The notes: generated from the sequence alone by a model not told the origin. A stretch of DNA of 64,000 bases from Buttiauxella noackiae ATCC 51607 (GCF_001654865.1 NZ_LXEO01000014.1:1-64000); one strand, 5' to 3'. Positions 39,287-49,551 are shown, counted from the first letter of the stretch. Numbers and translations: made by a program.

Positions 39287-39385
39287 TGTCATTGCCTGAT
39301 CCACTAAAAATTGCGCTATCTCAATCTGGTCGAATAACTATTCTTTTAGACTTTCACTCCTGAACTATTCAATTTTTAATCACTC

Positions 39386-39452
39386 ATACCCAAAATATTT
39401 CGAGTTGCAGGCGGGCGATAAACGCACCTGCGACCTGAAGTTTGATGGGTAT
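39386..39452. repeat. Dispersed palindromic element, copy 2
   Basis: Begins ATACCCAAAATATTTCGAG and ends CTGAAGTTTGATGGGTAT; the interior contains a second inverted repeat (GCAGGCG/CACCTGC region). It lies in the mlc-bioD2 spacer, 26 bases before the bioD2 ATG, and so is part of its leader. Confidence 0.78.
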
Positions 39453-39478
39453 TTAAAGCATTGCATTGGGAGTTAGTC

Positions 39479-40174
39479 ATGCTTACGCGTTTCTTTATAA
39501 CGGGTACCGATACTGCAGTCGGGAAGACTGTGGTTTCTCGCGCCTTGTTGCAGGCTCTTGCAGCCAGTGGCAAAAGTGTCGTCGGCTATAAGCCGGTAGC
39601 CAAAGGCAGTAAAGAGACGCCAGAGGGCCTACGCAACAAAGACGCGTTAGTTCTACAAAGCGTTTCCACTGTCAATTTACCTTATGAAGCCATCAATCCT
39701 ATCGCTCTTAGCGAAGAAGAAAGCAGCGTGAGCCATAACTGCCAGATTAACTATTCGCTGCTGTCTGATGGGCTACAGCGTTTGGCCGGGCAGGTGGATC
39801 ATGTCGTTGTCGAAGGCACTGGCGGTTGGCGCAGCTTGATGAACGACTTACGTCCATTATCGGAGTGGGTGGTTCAGGAACAGTTACCGGTGTTAATGGT
39901 GGTTGGGATTCAGGAAGGGTGCATCAATCATGCCTTGCTGACCGCTCAGGCGATTGCCAATGATGGCTTGCCGCTGATTGGTTGGGTAGCAAACCGTATC
40001 AATCCCGGCCTTGCGCACTACGCAGAAATCATCGACGTATTAAGCAAGAAATTGCCTGCGCCGCTGGTGGGCGAACTGCCATATTTGCCACGAGCAGAGC
40101 AGCGTGAACTGGCAAACTATATCGATTTATCCCGTCTTAGCAGCGCTCTGACTGTAGACCGTTTGCGGGCGTAA
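39479..40174 (+). CDS. bioD2: Dethiobiotin synthetase-like protein BioD2 (YnfK)
   Basis: A 231-residue protein, same length as E. coli YnfK/BioD2. It closes the ureido ring of dethiobiotin with ATP and CO2 in biotin synthesis, as a paralogue of BioD. P-loop GTDTAVGKT near 8-16 and [12 protein letters not shown] near 104-115 are conserved. ATG at 39479 has GGGAG six bases upstream. Its 3' end overlaps convergent clcB by 48 bases. Whether it contributes to biotin synthesis in vivo is uncertain. Confidence 0.93.
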   Translation: MLTRFFITGTDTAVGKTVVSRALLQALAASGKSVVGYKPVAKGSKETPEGLRNKDALVLQSVSTVNLPYEAINPIALSEEESSVSHNCQINYSLLSDGLQRLAGQVDHVVVEGTGGWRSLMNDLRPLSEWVVQEQLPVLMVVGIQEGCINHALLTAQAIANDGLPLIGWVANRINPGLAHYAEIIDVLSKKLPAPLVGELPYLPRAEQRELANYIDLSRLSSALTVDRLRA

Positions 40175-41386
40175 CCAGCGCGACAGCGCAGAAGCAATTA
40201 CGCACGCCAGCAGTAAACCGGGGAGTAATGTAAACTCCCCGGTCATTTCACAAACCATCAATGTGGACATAATCGGTGCATGCGTGGTCGCCGCTAAAAG
40301 CGTTGCCATTCCGGTTAATGCCAGCAAAATAGCAATACTATCGCCACTCCACGCCCAGATTCCAAACCATTGACCCACCACCATTCCCAGTGCCGCTCCT
40401 ACAAATAGCGTTGGCGTAAAGACACCTCCTGGTGCACCAGAACCGCTGCTTGCCAGTACTGCCGCCAGTTTGTAGACCAAAATGCCTGCGACAAACAGTA
40501 GTGCCGGGGGCTGCGAGAGGAACGATTGCACTACGCTATAACCATTTCCCCAAACCAATGGCGTAATAAGTGAAAGCAGCCCAACCAGCAAACCTCCTAA
40601 CGCAAGCTGTAACGGAGGCATTAAATGCAAGCGCTGGAACAGTTTACTGCTGTGTGACATCAGCCAAAGAAACAGCGGCCCGGCAAGACCGGCAAGCAGG
40701 CCAAACGTGGCCATCAGCAAATACTGTATAGGCTGAGGAGCGCTTAACGTTCGCACGGTATACAACAACGCTTGTTCGTCATTGAGTAAATGAGTCATCA
40801 ACAAGGCGCTGACGGCGGCAATCACGACTGGGCCTAGTGAGGCAAGCATCAACGTGCCAAACAGAATCTCTGCGATAAACAAACTACCTGCCAGCGGTGC
40901 GTGGTAGGCACTTGCCATCCCAGCGGCGGCACCGCAGGCGACCCACAATTTCCATTCATCTTTATTTGAGAAACGCTGGGCAAATACCGAAGCAAAAACG
41001 GTGGCCAGTAGCACCATAGCCCCTTCACGGCCAATGGCACTGCCGCTTGCTACCACAATCAGTGACGCGGCTGATTTGACCAGACTTGCGGATACATCAA
41101 GACGCCCGTCGCCGGTCTCTATGGCTTCCATATAGTCTGTGGGTGCAGAAGGGCGCTGGCGCGTGGCGCGTTGCCAGCCCCAAAGGAGTGTCCCCGCAAG
41201 TAAACCACCAATAGCCGGTGTGAGTAATCTACGCCACGGCGGTAATGCGGCGGCTGCGGCAACCAGGCTTCCGCTATGATCGCCAAGGAAAAGGCCTTCA
41301 AGGAAATACATTGACTGGCGAAACAGCCAGACTACCAATGCAGAGGCAACGCCAATCCAGACGGCGAATATTAGCCGTCGAAGCAT
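40127..41386 (-). CDS. clcB: Chloride channel family protein ClcB
   Basis: A CLC-family membrane protein of about 419 residues (E. coli ClcB 418). Conserved filter motifs are [10 protein letters not shown] near 117-126 and [15 protein letters not shown] near 321-335. The family exchanges chloride for protons; ClcB aids extreme acid resistance in E. coli. Start chosen to match the E. coli N-terminus (MLRRL). In-frame starts upstream run into a REP unit; 41395 is an alternative. None has a clean ribosome binding site. Confidence 0.92.
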   Translation of the reverse strand: MLRRLIFAVWIGVASALVVWLFRQSMYFLEGLFLGDHSGSLVAAAAALPPWRRLLTPAIGGLLAGTLLWGWQRATRQRPSAPTDYMEAIETGDGRLDVSASLVKSAASLIVVASGSAIGREGAMVLLATVFASVFAQRFSNKDEWKLWVACGAAAGMASAYHAPLAGSLFIAEILFGTLMLASLGPVVIAAVSALLMTHLLNDEQALLYTVRTLSAPQPIQYLLMATFGLLAGLAGPLFLWLMSHSSKLFQRLHLMPPLQLALGGLLVGLLSLITPLVWGNGYSVVQSFLSQPPALLFVAGILVYKLAAVLASSGSGAPGGVFTPTLFVGAALGMVVGQWFGIWAWSGDSIAILLALTGMATLLAATTHAPIMSTLMVCEMTGEFTLLPGLLLACVIASALSRWLRPQTVYSQSAAKTG

Positions 41387-41435
41387 GCCTTTCATATCGG
41401 GGAAGTGGTTTAGATGGCGCATCAAAGCATTGTAA

Positions 41436-41462
41436 GGTGGATGAGCGTTAGCGTCATCCACC
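41436..41462. repeat. REP unit upstream of clcB, first
   Basis: GGTGGATGAGCG and CGTCATCCACC form a REP-type palindrome between clcB and osmV. Confidence 0.75.
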
Positions 41463-41478
41463 GTTTGTTGCTGTTTTT

Positions 41479-41503
41479 TCGGATGTCGCTGGCGCTCATC
41501 CGA
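41479..41503. repeat. REP unit upstream of clcB, second
   Basis: TCGGATGTCGC and GCTCATCCGA form a second, diverged REP palindrome 16 bases from the first, together making a BIME-like pair. Confidence 0.7.
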
Positions 41504-41546
41504 CCCTATGGGTTGAGTGGTGCTGGCGTTATTAAACTACATTGAA

Positions 41547-42686
41547 CTATGAAATATTCAGCGCCCGGCGGGTGCGGCCTGAACTGAGGTAATCGGCGAT
41601 ATAATCTTGCGAAATTTCACCGCTGTAGCGGCCATCTTCGTCAGTAATCGGCATCCACACCATGTTGTGCTCGTAGAGTTTTGATAGCACGATTCGCAGG
41701 TTATCTTCCGCACGCCCGGTCACGCGGAAAGGATGCAGTAACTCAGAGCATGAACCGATGGCACCACGCGCTTCGCGGCGCTTCACAAAGCCTAATGGCT
41801 TACCTTCACCATCCACCACGGTTATCGAGCGCATGTCGTTATCATCCATGGTAGAGAAGGCTTCCGCTAACGGTGTGGACTCACGCGCGGTAATTGTCGG
41901 TTGTTGGTCGGTCACATCACCGGCCTGAACTAACAATAGGCGTTTCAAGGTGCGGTCCTGACCCACAAACGACCCCACAAATTCATTGGCAGGCTTAGCT
42001 AATAGTTCATCGGGGCTGGCACATTGCACAATTTTACCCTGACGGAACACGGCGATACGGTCACCCAATTTCAGTGCTTCATCAATATCATGGCTGACCA
42101 GCATGACGGTTTTCTTCAACTGACGTTGCATTTCCAGAAATTCATTCTGTATCGCTTCACGATTGATTGGGTCGACCGCACCAAACGGCTCGTCCATCAG
42201 CAGCACCGGAGGATCCGCCGCCAGTGCTCGGATTACGCCGATACGTTGTTGCTGCCCGCCAGACATCTCACGCGGGTAGCGATTCAGGAAGCGGTTAGGG
42301 TCGAGCGCCACCATGCTCATTAATTCACTGGCGCGTGCTTTACAGCGTGCTTTATCCCAACCCAGCATTCGTGGCACGACGGTAATGTTTTCTTCAATCG
42401 TCATATTCGGGAACAGGCCGATTTGCTGGATAACGTAGCCAATATTGCGGCGCAGCGTGACGGTATCCAGCTCGTTAGTATTTTTACCGTTAATCAGAAT
42501 ATTACCGCCGGTTGGGGCAATCAGGCGGTTAATCATTTTCAGCGTGGTGGTTTTGCCGCAGCCGGATGGGCCGAGCAGTACACACATTTCGCCTTCAGGT
42601 ACATTCAGGCTGACGTTATCAACCGCGTTAAATGTTTGGCCGTTCTTCTGAACGAACTGTTTGGTGAGATTTTCCAGTTTAATCAT
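41547..42686 (-). CDS. osmV: Osmoprotectant ABC transporter ATPase OsmV
   Basis: A 379-residue ProV-type ATPase of the OsmU importer known in Salmonella for glycine betaine and choline-O-sulfate. Walker A GPSGCGKTT near 39-47, signature MSGGQQQRI near 142-150, Walker B VLLMDEPFGAVD, His in SHDIDEAL. Two C-terminal CBS domains (about 255-370) match ionic-strength sensing in OpuA-type systems. Its ATG overlaps the osmW stop by a base. It is the distal gene of osmYXWV on the minus strand. Confidence 0.92.
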   Translation of the reverse strand: MIKLENLTKQFVQKNGQTFNAVDNVSLNVPEGEMCVLLGPSGCGKTTTLKMINRLIAPTGGNILINGKNTNELDTVTLRRNIGYVIQQIGLFPNMTIEENITVVPRMLGWDKARCKARASELMSMVALDPNRFLNRYPREMSGGQQQRIGVIRALAADPPVLLMDEPFGAVDPINREAIQNEFLEMQRQLKKTVMLVSHDIDEALKLGDRIAVFRQGKIVQCASPDELLAKPANEFVGSFVGQDRTLKRLLLVQAGDVTDQQPTITARESTPLAEAFSTMDDNDMRSITVVDGEGKPLGFVKRREARGAIGSCSELLHPFRVTGRAEDNLRIVLSKLYEHNMVWMPITDEDGRYSGEISQDYIADYLSSGRTRRALNIS

Positions 42687-43333
42687 TATCGAATCCCCTT
42701 AGGAGTCAGCACCACTTGTAAACGGTGCAGTAACCAATCAAGCACAATAGCCAAAACACAAATCATCACCGCACCGGCAATCAACATACGGATGTCGCTG
42801 CTGCCGATGCCGTTTAGCAATAACAAACCTAAGCCCCCAGCACCGATCACCGCGGCAATCGCCATCACGCCAATATTCATGACCACTGCGGTACGAATAC
42901 CACCAAAAATCACCGGTAAAGCCATTGGGATTTCCACCCAACGCAGGCGTTGCCAGAAGGTCATGCCGATGCCACGACCCGCTTCGCGTAAGCCGGGTGG
43001 CAGGCTATCTAATGCAGTGTGCGTGTTGCGTACAATCGGCAATAGCGAATAGAGGAAGACTGCGGTAATGGCGGGGAATACGCCAATCCCTTGTCCAACC
43101 AGTGAAAACAGCGGAATCATCAGACCAAACAGTGCGATAGAAGGAATGGTCAGCACTATGGTGGCGATACCCAGTACCGGTGTGGCGAGCCATTTGTGGC
43201 GCACGATCAAAATACCCAACGGCACGCCAATAACTATCGCCAGCCCCACAGCTAACAAAACTAGCCACAAGTGTTGTAGCGTCAGGCTGCTGAGATAGCC
43301 TGCGTTATCAATCATATAATGTAACGTTTCCAT
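42686..43333 (-). CDS. osmW: Osmoprotectant ABC transporter permease OsmW
   Basis: A 215-residue inner membrane permease with five or six helices and the coupling loop LREAGRGIGMTFWQRLRWVEI (about 114-134, EAA-like). It resembles OsmY, the second permease of the same cassette. Located between osmX and osmV, one base overlap with osmV and 9 bases from osmX. Confidence 0.92.
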   Translation of the reverse strand: METLHYMIDNAGYLSSLTLQHLWLVLLAVGLAIVIGVPLGILIVRHKWLATPVLGIATIVLTIPSIALFGLMIPLFSLVGQGIGVFPAITAVFLYSLLPIVRNTHTALDSLPPGLREAGRGIGMTFWQRLRWVEIPMALPVIFGGIRTAVVMNIGVMAIAAVIGAGGLGLLLLNGIGSSDIRMLIAGAVMICVLAIVLDWLLHRLQVVLTPKGIR

Positions 43334-43342
43334 GATGCCTCC

Positions 43343-44245
43343 TTAGTGCAAGCCTTTTTGTTGCAGGAATTCTTGCGCAACTTTTTGTGGGGTTTCATGG
43401 TCGATATCCACTTTGGCATTCAGAGTAGATATCACGTCGTTATTCAGAGATGCGGAGAGGGTGTTGAGAGCGTCCTCAAGCCCAGGGTTTGCCGCTAATG
43501 TCTCTTTACGCACAACAGGCGTCACGGCATAACTTGGGAAGAAGGCCTTATCGTCTTCCAGCACTTTCAGATCAAAACCTTTTACGCGCCCGTCTGTGGT
43601 GTAAATCAACCCGGCATCCAAAAACCCATCGCGCACCGCGTTATAAACAAGGCCGGGGTCCATCTGGCGGATCTGTGGACGGTCGAGCGGCATGTTGTAG
43701 GCTTGCTGCAAAGGCTTCATGCCATCGCTTCGCCCGGCAAATTCCAGATCCAGACCGAGCATCCAGTTGTTATCAGGGTTTGTTTTGCGGACTTGTTCAA
43801 TTTTTGCCACCAGTTCCGACATGGTATTGATGTTCTCTTCTTCAGCGCGTTTACGCTGCATCGCGAAGGCGTAGGTATTGTTCATGTCTGCCGGTTTCAG
43901 CCACACCAGCCCCAGTTTGGCATCAAGCTTCTTAACGGTGTCGTAGGATTCCTGTGGTGTCATTCGCTTGTTGATATGGTTAAAAATAATCAGAGATGTG
44001 CCGGTATATTCCCAGGTCATATCCACCTGTTTGTTGATCATCGCATTACGTGAAATTACGGTGGCAATGTTGGTCTGTGGCTTTACCTGGAAGCCTTTCT
44101 TACGCAGGTACTGTGTGGTCATGGCAGACAAAATATGTTGCTCGGTAAAGCTTTTTGTCGCCAGCACGATAGGCTCGGCTTTTACTGATCCTGCGAATAG
44201 AAACGTTGCGGTGATTGCGGCAAATAACGGTTTAAACGATTTCAT
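43343..44245 (-). CDS. osmX: Osmoprotectant-binding protein OsmX
   Basis: A 300-residue periplasmic binding protein with a signal peptide (residues 1-23, ending VKA) and an OpuAC-type glycine betaine-binding domain: [15 protein letters not shown] near 28-42, [12 protein letters not shown] near 75-86. It delivers osmoprotectants to OsmW/OsmY. GGAGC precedes the ATG. Confidence 0.93.
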   Translation of the reverse strand: MKSFKPLFAAITATFLFAGSVKAEPIVLATKSFTEQHILSAMTTQYLRKKGFQVKPQTNIATVISRNAMINKQVDMTWEYTGTSLIIFNHINKRMTPQESYDTVKKLDAKLGLVWLKPADMNNTYAFAMQRKRAEEENINTMSELVAKIEQVRKTNPDNNWMLGLDLEFAGRSDGMKPLQQAYNMPLDRPQIRQMDPGLVYNAVRDGFLDAGLIYTTDGRVKGFDLKVLEDDKAFFPSYAVTPVVRKETLAANPGLEDALNTLSASLNNDVISTLNAKVDIDHETPQKVAQEFLQQKGLH

Positions 44246-44267
44246 GACGGGCTCCTTTTTATTGTTG

Positions 44268-45008
44268 TTATTTCACGGTGTGGGGGCTTAACACGCGCCC
44301 TAAACCTGCGAGTGCAACATCAAGGATCAGGGCAAAGAGCGCTGTGGCAGTTGCACCCAAAATCAGCGTCGGGAAATCATTGAGGTAGATGCCCGGGAAT
44401 ATCAACTCACCGTAACTGCTGGCACCTATCAAAAACGCCAGCGGCGCAGTACCAACGTTAATTGCTGTCGCGATACGGATGCCTGAAAGCATGACTGGCC
44501 ATGCATTGGGTAACTCGACCTGGCGCAGGCGTTGCCATTTAGTCATACCAATACCGTTGGCAGCTTCGATAAGCGAAGCAGGGACGCCGGATAAACCCGA
44601 GTAGGTATTGCGGACAATTGGCAGCAGCGAGGCGAGGAATAGCGCGATTATTGCAGGTTTGTCACCAATCCCGATAAACACCATCGCTAACGCTAAGACG
44701 GCCAACGGAGGCAAGGTATTTCCGACGTTAAATATTTGCATCGCATATTCAGCGAAACGGCGAGCAGCAGGGCGACTAAGTAGAATTCCGCTGGGGATCC
44801 CCACCAGTAAAGCCAGAGCCATTGAGCTAAACACCAAAATTAAGTGTTGTTGCCCGAGATAAAGCAAATCCACTTTACGAGCGATTAGGGTTTCGGGGCC
44901 AATTCCCCAAATCAATAATCCGAGGACGACAATTATTGCCAGCGCACCAAAAAAAGTGCGTTTTACGATGGATGTATTATGCATTGCGGTGTGTCTCCCT
45001 GGGTGCAC
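44268..45008 (-). CDS. osmY: Osmoprotectant ABC transporter permease OsmY (OsmU system)
   Basis: A 246-residue permease, the first gene of the cassette. The coupling loop is [21 protein letters not shown] near 161-181. The name follows Salmonella osmVWXY and must not be confused with the unrelated E. coli periplasmic protein OsmY. The ORF begins slightly upstream of a second ATG ([13 protein letters not shown], residue 9), which is an alternative start at 44984. Confidence 0.88.
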   Translation of the reverse strand: MHPGRHTAMHNTSIVKRTFFGALAIIVVLGLLIWGIGPETLIARKVDLLYLGQQHLILVFSSMALALLVGIPSGILLSRPAARRFAEYAMQIFNVGNTLPPLAVLALAMVFIGIGDKPAIIALFLASLLPIVRNTYSGLSGVPASLIEAANGIGMTKWQRLRQVELPNAWPVMLSGIRIATAINVGTAPLAFLIGASSYGELIFPGIYLNDFPTLILGATATALFALILDVALAGLGRVLSPHTVK

Positions 45009-45337
45009 GTTATAGCAACCTCGAGGTCGCTTGTTGTTATGCCTTGTGTCGGCAGGGTGTTTTGACCTATAGCAACGCTGCGGGAATGATTCCAGTAAAT
45101 AGGGAAATTACCAGGCCAAAGATTAGCGGGTAAATTAACGAGTTAGCCTTGTGCCGCCTCGCTTGAAACATGGTTGTAAAGAATTGTCTTAAAAGTGTTT
45201 GAATAAAGTTACGTTGTAACTTTTATGAAAAAATTATCGGGAGTAAATGTCGGATAATGTGGGGTAAATACGGGGGTTCGATATTGGAAAAATAGTTGGT
45301 GGATAAGCGCAAACGCTATCCACCGTTACTCAGATTC
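45009..45337. other. osm promoter region
   Basis: 329 bases between the osmY start and the dmsD stop. It must contain the osm promoter; the salt-inducible, RpoS-dependent control seen in Salmonella was not resolved into motifs here. A REP unit lies at its far end. No gene was seen. Confidence 0.5.
45298..45324. repeat. REP unit between osmY and dmsD
   Basis: GGTGGATAAGCG and CGCTATCCACC form a REP-type palindrome 14 bases from the dmsD stop. Confidence 0.7.
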
Positions 45338-45967
45338 TTAGGAATAGAGCTCTTTTTGTGCGACAGGGATCTGCAAACCCTTACTCCAGTCAGCAAGTGT
45401 CAGGCGAGTTAATTCGCCTAACGCCTGATAGAACGGATGATCAGCATTGGCGATAAATAACTCCAGGAAACGCCCGCTCCACGGCAGGATGTGCCAGGCA
45501 AGAAGTTCGTCAACTTTCGGCTGTAGCCTTTCTTCAGCAAGCCAGGCGGCCAGCATCAGCAGCAAACCGAAGTGATCTTCGGGTTCGTTGCTTTCTTGCT
45601 CGTTGGAGATGTCGTTTTTACGCATCCAACGACGCAACTCAAGCATCGAATCACCAAAAAGCACTTGTTCTTTATCGAGATAGACCGAACCCCAGGGCGA
45701 GGCGGGTAGAGCATCCGGGCCGATGAACAGCCGCTGCCAGGCTCCACTCAAAGATTCTGGCTCGTAGTTAAAACCTTCCGCCATACGCTGCGCGATACTC
45801 GCCAGCTCTTCATGCTGCACTGGCCATTGCTCAGTCCACGATGGGTCCTGAAGTGAGGCATACAGTGATGCAACATCCCGGCTTTGGGGTTCTTGATAAA
45901 AAAGCGCACCGAGCACTCTTCCCGTCAGGGCGATAGTCGCCAATCGTTGCGTTGTTTCAGACATCAT
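45338..45967 (-). CDS. dmsD: Tat proofreading chaperone DmsD
   Basis: About 209 residues, TorD/DmsD family. DmsD binds twin-arginine signal peptides of DmsA/YnfE/YnfF-type molybdoenzymes before Tat export. The all-helical family hallmarks GPDALPASPWGSVYLD and NEPEDHFG are visible. The start is one of two tandem ATGs (45967/45964) after AAGGA. In E. coli it ends the ynfEFGH-dmsD operon; here no DMSO/selenate reductase subunit accompanies it, so its clients must be encoded elsewhere or it is a remnant. Confidence 0.92.
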   Translation of the reverse strand: MMSETTQRLATIALTGRVLGALFYQEPQSRDVASLYASLQDPSWTEQWPVQHEELASIAQRMAEGFNYEPESLSGAWQRLFIGPDALPASPWGSVYLDKEQVLFGDSMLELRRWMRKNDISNEQESNEPEDHFGLLLMLAAWLAEERLQPKVDELLAWHILPWSGRFLELFIANADHPFYQALGELTRLTLADWSKGLQIPVAQKELYS

Positions 45968-46057
45968 TCTCTTCCTTGTTGCACGAGTTATGCCGCGCAT
46001 TCTCTACGGATTGCCTGCCAATTGCTATGCATTAGAGATCTACATCCGTTTTAATAA

Positions 46058-46360
46058 CTACTGTGGCTCACTTTGTGACCCATCCTGCGTACTACCACCG
46101 CTTACCGGATAGTTTCCGCTGCTGGTACGCGTATAAAGAATTTTTTGCGTATCATTACCACAATGCCCAACAACTTGAGCATCAGGCTTATCAGCTTGAT
46201 CGTTAGGAACAATGGTTAAGCTAAAGCCAGATTCAGGGACACCGTTATTGATTATCTTTTGCTGAATGTCGGCCTTGACTGTATCGCAGGAAGTTTGTGC
46301 GGCCAGTACAGGAGTTGCGGCAGCAAACAGGCATACACCAAGCCAAATTGAACGTTTCAT
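46058..46360 (-). CDS. ynfD: YnfD, DUF1161 periplasmic protein
   Basis: A 100-residue secreted protein with a signal peptide (residues 1-20, ending VLA) and the DUF1161 core TSCDTVKADIQQKIINNG...VGHCGNDTQKILY with two Cys that may pair. Function unknown. It keeps its E. coli place next to ynfC, with dmsD downstream but the reductase genes missing. Confidence 0.88.
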   Translation of the reverse strand: MKRSIWLGVCLFAAATPVLAAQTSCDTVKADIQQKIINNGVPESGFSLTIVPNDQADKPDAQVVGHCGNDTQKILYTRTSSGNYPVSGGSTQDGSQSEPQ

Positions 46361-46428
46361 CGTATCTTCCTTCTGTTGAGGGGCTGTATTAAGAATAGTA
46401 TCTGCAGTGTAAATTGTTGTATTTGCTT

Positions 46429-46465
46429 ATACCCTTCATACTCCAGGTCGAATTATTTTGGGTAT
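46429..46465. repeat. Dispersed palindromic element, minimal copy 3
   Basis: ATACCCTTCATACTCCAG joined to GTCGAATTATTTTGGGTAT: the two ends of the element, in opposite order to copies 1 and 2 and with almost no interior. It lies between the divergent ynfD and ynfC starts. Confidence 0.7.
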
Positions 46466-46504
46466 ATTATTGTTTTTACATTTCAAGTCGGGGACAGGAG
46501 TTAC

Positions 46505-47215
46505 GTGAATAAAATTATTATCCTCTGTGCGCTGGTAGCGTCTGTTGCCGGGTGTGACAATCCGAAAAATACGCTTTCTTACACACCGGAAATGGCGAGT
46601 TTCTCGAATGAATTTGATTTTGATCCACTGCGTGGGCCGGTAAAAGACTTCAGCCAGACATTAATCAATGAAAAAGGTGAAGTCGTTAAACGCGTTGTTG
46701 GCCTGATATCGGAACAAGGGTGCTTCAACGAGCTCGAATTTCACGATCTGGAAAACAATACCGGTGCAACCCTGGTGTTGGATGCTAATTACTATCTTGA
46801 CGCCATCACCCGCGAAAAACGGGTAAAGCTTCAGGGGAAATGCCAGTTGGCAGAATTGCCGAGTGTCGCAATTACCTATGAGACGGACGATAAAGGTTTT
46901 GTGGTGGCCGCGCACGGTGAAGCGACATCTATTGTTTATAACTATGACGCTGATGGATATCCGTTAGGTAAGGTAACTAAAGCAAAAAATGACACCCTGG
47001 CTATCAAGGCGAAATCGGGTAGCGACAACAAGAAAAAACTCGATTACACCTCTGAAAGCACGCTCAACGGCAAGTCTATCGCTTTGGTTAAACAAACTTG
47101 CGACTACGACGGCTATTTCAACCCACTGGAATGTGTGCTGAACATCACCGATAAAAGCGTCAAACCGCCGAAAGTTGAAAGCTTTACGATTAAAAATAGC
47201 ATCAATTATTATTGA
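46505..47215 (+). CDS. ynfC: Lipoprotein YnfC (UPF0257)
   Basis: A 236-residue lipoprotein, the E. coli length. The lipobox LVASVAGC puts the lipid-modified Cys at about residue 17. The start is GTG at 46505 with ACAGGAG upstream; the reading frame stays open upstream through the repeat element, but no signal peptide would then be placed correctly. The family has no known function. It diverges from ynfD. Confidence 0.92.
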   Translation: MNKIIILCALVASVAGCDNPKNTLSYTPEMASFSNEFDFDPLRGPVKDFSQTLINEKGEVVKRVVGLISEQGCFNELEFHDLENNTGATLVLDANYYLDAITREKRVKLQGKCQLAELPSVAITYETDDKGFVVAAHGEATSIVYNYDADGYPLGKVTKAKNDTLAIKAKSGSDNKKKLDYTSESTLNGKSIALVKQTCDYDGYFNPLECVLNITDKSVKPPKVESFTIKNSINYY

Positions 47216-47222
47216 TATTTAG

Positions 47223-47253
47223 AGCTTGAGTCAGCTTCCTGACCCAAGCTTTT
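47223..47253 (+). terminator. Terminator of ynfC
   Basis: AGCTTGaGTCAG-cttc-CTGACcCAAGCT followed by TTTT, 8 bases after the ynfC stop and facing the add stop. Confidence 0.85.
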
Positions 47254-47260
47254 ATCAGAG

Positions 47261-48262
47261 CTACGCGGCGCGAACCTTAGCAATCAGCGCCTGTTTTTCT
47301 GCATCAGTTAAGAAGGCAATTCTTAAACCATTCTCTTGTGCGGTACGAATATGTGCCGCACTCAAACCTGCCTGTGGTGCCGCCACATTATATTCATGAA
47401 TAATATCGATACCCTGGACGGCTGGGTCATCAGTATTGATCGTGGCCAGCACACCTTTATCCAGGAAGGTCATCAACGGGTGCTTATCCATTGAGGCTAT
47501 AGTGCTGGTTTGGATATTGGACGTCAGGCAAGACTCAATGCCAATTCTGTGTTCCGCAAGGAAATCCATAAGCGCCGGATCTTCAACTGCCTTAACGCCA
47601 TGTCCGATGCGTTCGGCACCCAGCTCACGAATTGCCTGCCAGATACTTTCCGGGCCAGCGGCTTCACCGGCATGAACAGTGATATGCCAGCCTGCATCGC
47701 GCGCACGGTTAAAGTGATTAAGGAACAGACTCCCCGGGAAGCCGAGCTCATCACCGGCCAGGTCAAGGGCAGTAATGCTGTCGCGATGGGCCAGCAGGGC
47801 CTCCAGTTCAGCCTGACATGCGGCCTCGCCAAAAGTACGGCTCATAATCCCAATCAAGCGGGCTTCAACACCAAAATCACGGCAGCCCTGGCGTACGCCT
47901 TCAATTACCGCTTCTACCACACCCGCAACAGGCAGGTTATGGTTCATGGCCATATAGCCCGGAGAGAAACGTAGTTCGACATAATGCAGGCCATTGAGGG
48001 CTGCATCTTCAATGTTTTCCCATGCTACGCGGCGGCAGGCATCGAGATCTGCCAGGACTTTTACGCCCCAGTCCAGTTTTTGCAGGAAACTCACCAGGTC
48101 AGGTGCTGTTTCCACGACTTGGACATGAGGACGAAGTGCTTCAAGGGAGTCAGCCGGGATTGGCAAATTAAACTGGCGGCCGAGATCGAGAATAGTTTGC
48201 GCACGAATATTGCCATCAAGGTGGCGGTGCAAATCGGTTAACGGCAGGGTGGTATCAATCAT
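47261..48262 (-). CDS. add: Adenosine deaminase
   Basis: Converts adenosine and deoxyadenosine to inosine forms in purine salvage. 333 residues, E. coli length. Zinc and catalytic motifs: LHRHLDGN near 11-18, [11 protein letters not shown] near 196-206, [12 protein letters not shown], and [10 protein letters not shown]-like ([10 protein letters not shown] near 276-285). It follows malXY on the same strand but is separated by a terminator, so it is probably expressed on its own. Confidence 0.97.
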   Translation of the reverse strand: MIDTTLPLTDLHRHLDGNIRAQTILDLGRQFNLPIPADSLEALRPHVQVVETAPDLVSFLQKLDWGVKVLADLDACRRVAWENIEDAALNGLHYVELRFSPGYMAMNHNLPVAGVVEAVIEGVRQGCRDFGVEARLIGIMSRTFGEAACQAELEALLAHRDSITALDLAGDELGFPGSLFLNHFNRARDAGWHITVHAGEAAGPESIWQAIRELGAERIGHGVKAVEDPALMDFLAEHRIGIESCLTSNIQTSTIASMDKHPLMTFLDKGVLATINTDDPAVQGIDIIHEYNVAAPQAGLSAAHIRTAQENGLRIAFLTDAEKQALIAKVRAA

Positions 48263-48334
48263 GGTCGCACTCTTTTTTTGATTTAAGTGCGCAACAGTAT
48301 AAGAACAAACGCACCTAAATAGCTACGTTGCGCA

Positions 48335-48360
48335 AACAAAAAGGGGAGTTTTCTCCCCTT
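48335..48360 (-). terminator. Terminator after malXY
   Basis: On the minus strand AAGGGGAG-aaaa-CTCCCCTT is followed by TTTG, just past the malY stop and upstream of add. Confidence 0.85.
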
Positions 48361-48364
48361 AACT

Positions 48365-49537
48365 TCACTGGAGAGATTTTATCGCTGCGATTAGGCGCTT
48401 CACACCTTCTTCAAGCTTAACGCGTGGGCAGCCGGTGTTAAGTCGCACAAATCCTTTCCCTTCTTCACCGTAGGTATATCCCGGCATGATGGCGACTTTT
48501 TGCTGCTCGATAAGCACTTTTTGCAGCGCATTGTCGTCTATAGCCAATGGGCGCAAATCTATCCATGCAAGATAAGTGGATTCCGGTGGATGCCAGTTCA
48601 GTTGCGCAAACTCTCCGTTCAGCGCATCGGCGACAAAGCGGAGATTACTTTGCAGGTATACCCGGAGCTCATCAAGCCAGGCGGAACCTTCTTGATACGC
48701 CGCAATATGTGCGACAACGGCAAGAATAGCGGGGGATGATAATCCATCCTGACCTTTCAGCACATGTAAGTATTTCTGGCGCTCATCTCTCTCATTGATC
48801 AAGCCATAAGCACCTGTTAATGCAGGAATGTTGAAGCTTTTGGAACCTGATGTGAACAGAGCCCACTGACCTTTGCCCACTTCATTCCACGGCGTGTGCT
48901 GGTGGCCTTCCCATACCATATCCATATGGATTTCATCACTGATAACTCTCACGCCATGACGTTCGCAAAGTATTGCCATGGTTTCAAGTTCAGTGCGTGT
49001 CCAGACTTTGCCGGTAGGATTTTGCGGGCTGCAAAGCAGCATGATTTTGCATTCAGGCTTCGCCAGTTGCGCTTCGAGAGCAACCATATCGCACATCCAA
49101 CTGCTTTCGGTTTTATGCAACGGAGCACTAAACACCTGGCGTTGGTTGCCCTCAATGGCTTTATAAAATGCGTCATACGCAGGGGTATGGATAAGCACTG
49201 CATCGCCAGGTTCAGACCACTGGCGAATGAGTTGCGACACCATGTAGATAACAGACGGGCCGTACACGACTGACTCTTTATCAATCACACTGTTAAAACG
49301 TGTGTGATACCAATGTGCGATCGAGCCAAGAAACTCATCATTTTTCCAGCGGCTATAACCTAATACACCGTGAGATAAACGCTGTTGCAGAGCTTCAAGA
49401 ATGACTGGGGCGGTAGGGAAATCCATATCGGAGATGGTAAAGGGCAGCAGGTCGGCGGCACCGAAACGGTCAGCGACATAATCCCACTGAGTACACCAGG
49501 TTCCGTGGCGGTCAACGACTGTGGAAAAATCGAACAT
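48365..49537 (-). CDS. malY: MalY, PLP-dependent cystathionine beta-lyase and MalT modulator
   Basis: A 390-residue aminotransferase-fold PLP enzyme, E. coli length. It has beta-C-S lyase activity and also sequesters the maltose activator MalT. The PLP lysine lies in SGSKSFNIPALTGAYG (about residue 233). ATG at 49537 has GCGAGG upstream; the ORF extends five codons further (49552) into a hairpin, which is unlikely. It follows malX across a strong hairpin. Confidence 0.95.
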   Translation of the reverse strand: MFDFSTVVDRHGTWCTQWDYVADRFGAADLLPFTISDMDFPTAPVILEALQQRLSHGVLGYSRWKNDEFLGSIAHWYHTRFNSVIDKESVVYGPSVIYMVSQLIRQWSEPGDAVLIHTPAYDAFYKAIEGNQRQVFSAPLHKTESSWMCDMVALEAQLAKPECKIMLLCSPQNPTGKVWTRTELETMAILCERHGVRVISDEIHMDMVWEGHQHTPWNEVGKGQWALFTSGSKSFNIPALTGAYGLINERDERQKYLHVLKGQDGLSSPAILAVVAHIAAYQEGSAWLDELRVYLQSNLRFVADALNGEFAQLNWHPPESTYLAWIDLRPLAIDDNALQKVLIEQQKVAIMPGYTYGEEGKGFVRLNTGCPRVKLEEGVKRLIAAIKSLQ

Positions 49538-49551
49538 ATTACCTCGCAACA

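Noticed and set aside
41387-41461. N-terminal extension of clcB by 25 codons
   Set aside because: The extension is encoded by a REP unit and is not present in E. coli ClcB.
45213-45221. GTTGTAACT, the core of a Ter site, upstream of osmY
   Set aside because: The flanks do not match (GTTAC before and TTTA after instead of AGTAT and AAAG), so Tus binding is unlikely.
46376-46504. N-terminal extension of ynfC by 43 codons
   Set aside because: It would run through the palindromic repeat and bury the lipoprotein signal; the GTG at 46505 has a good ribosome binding site.
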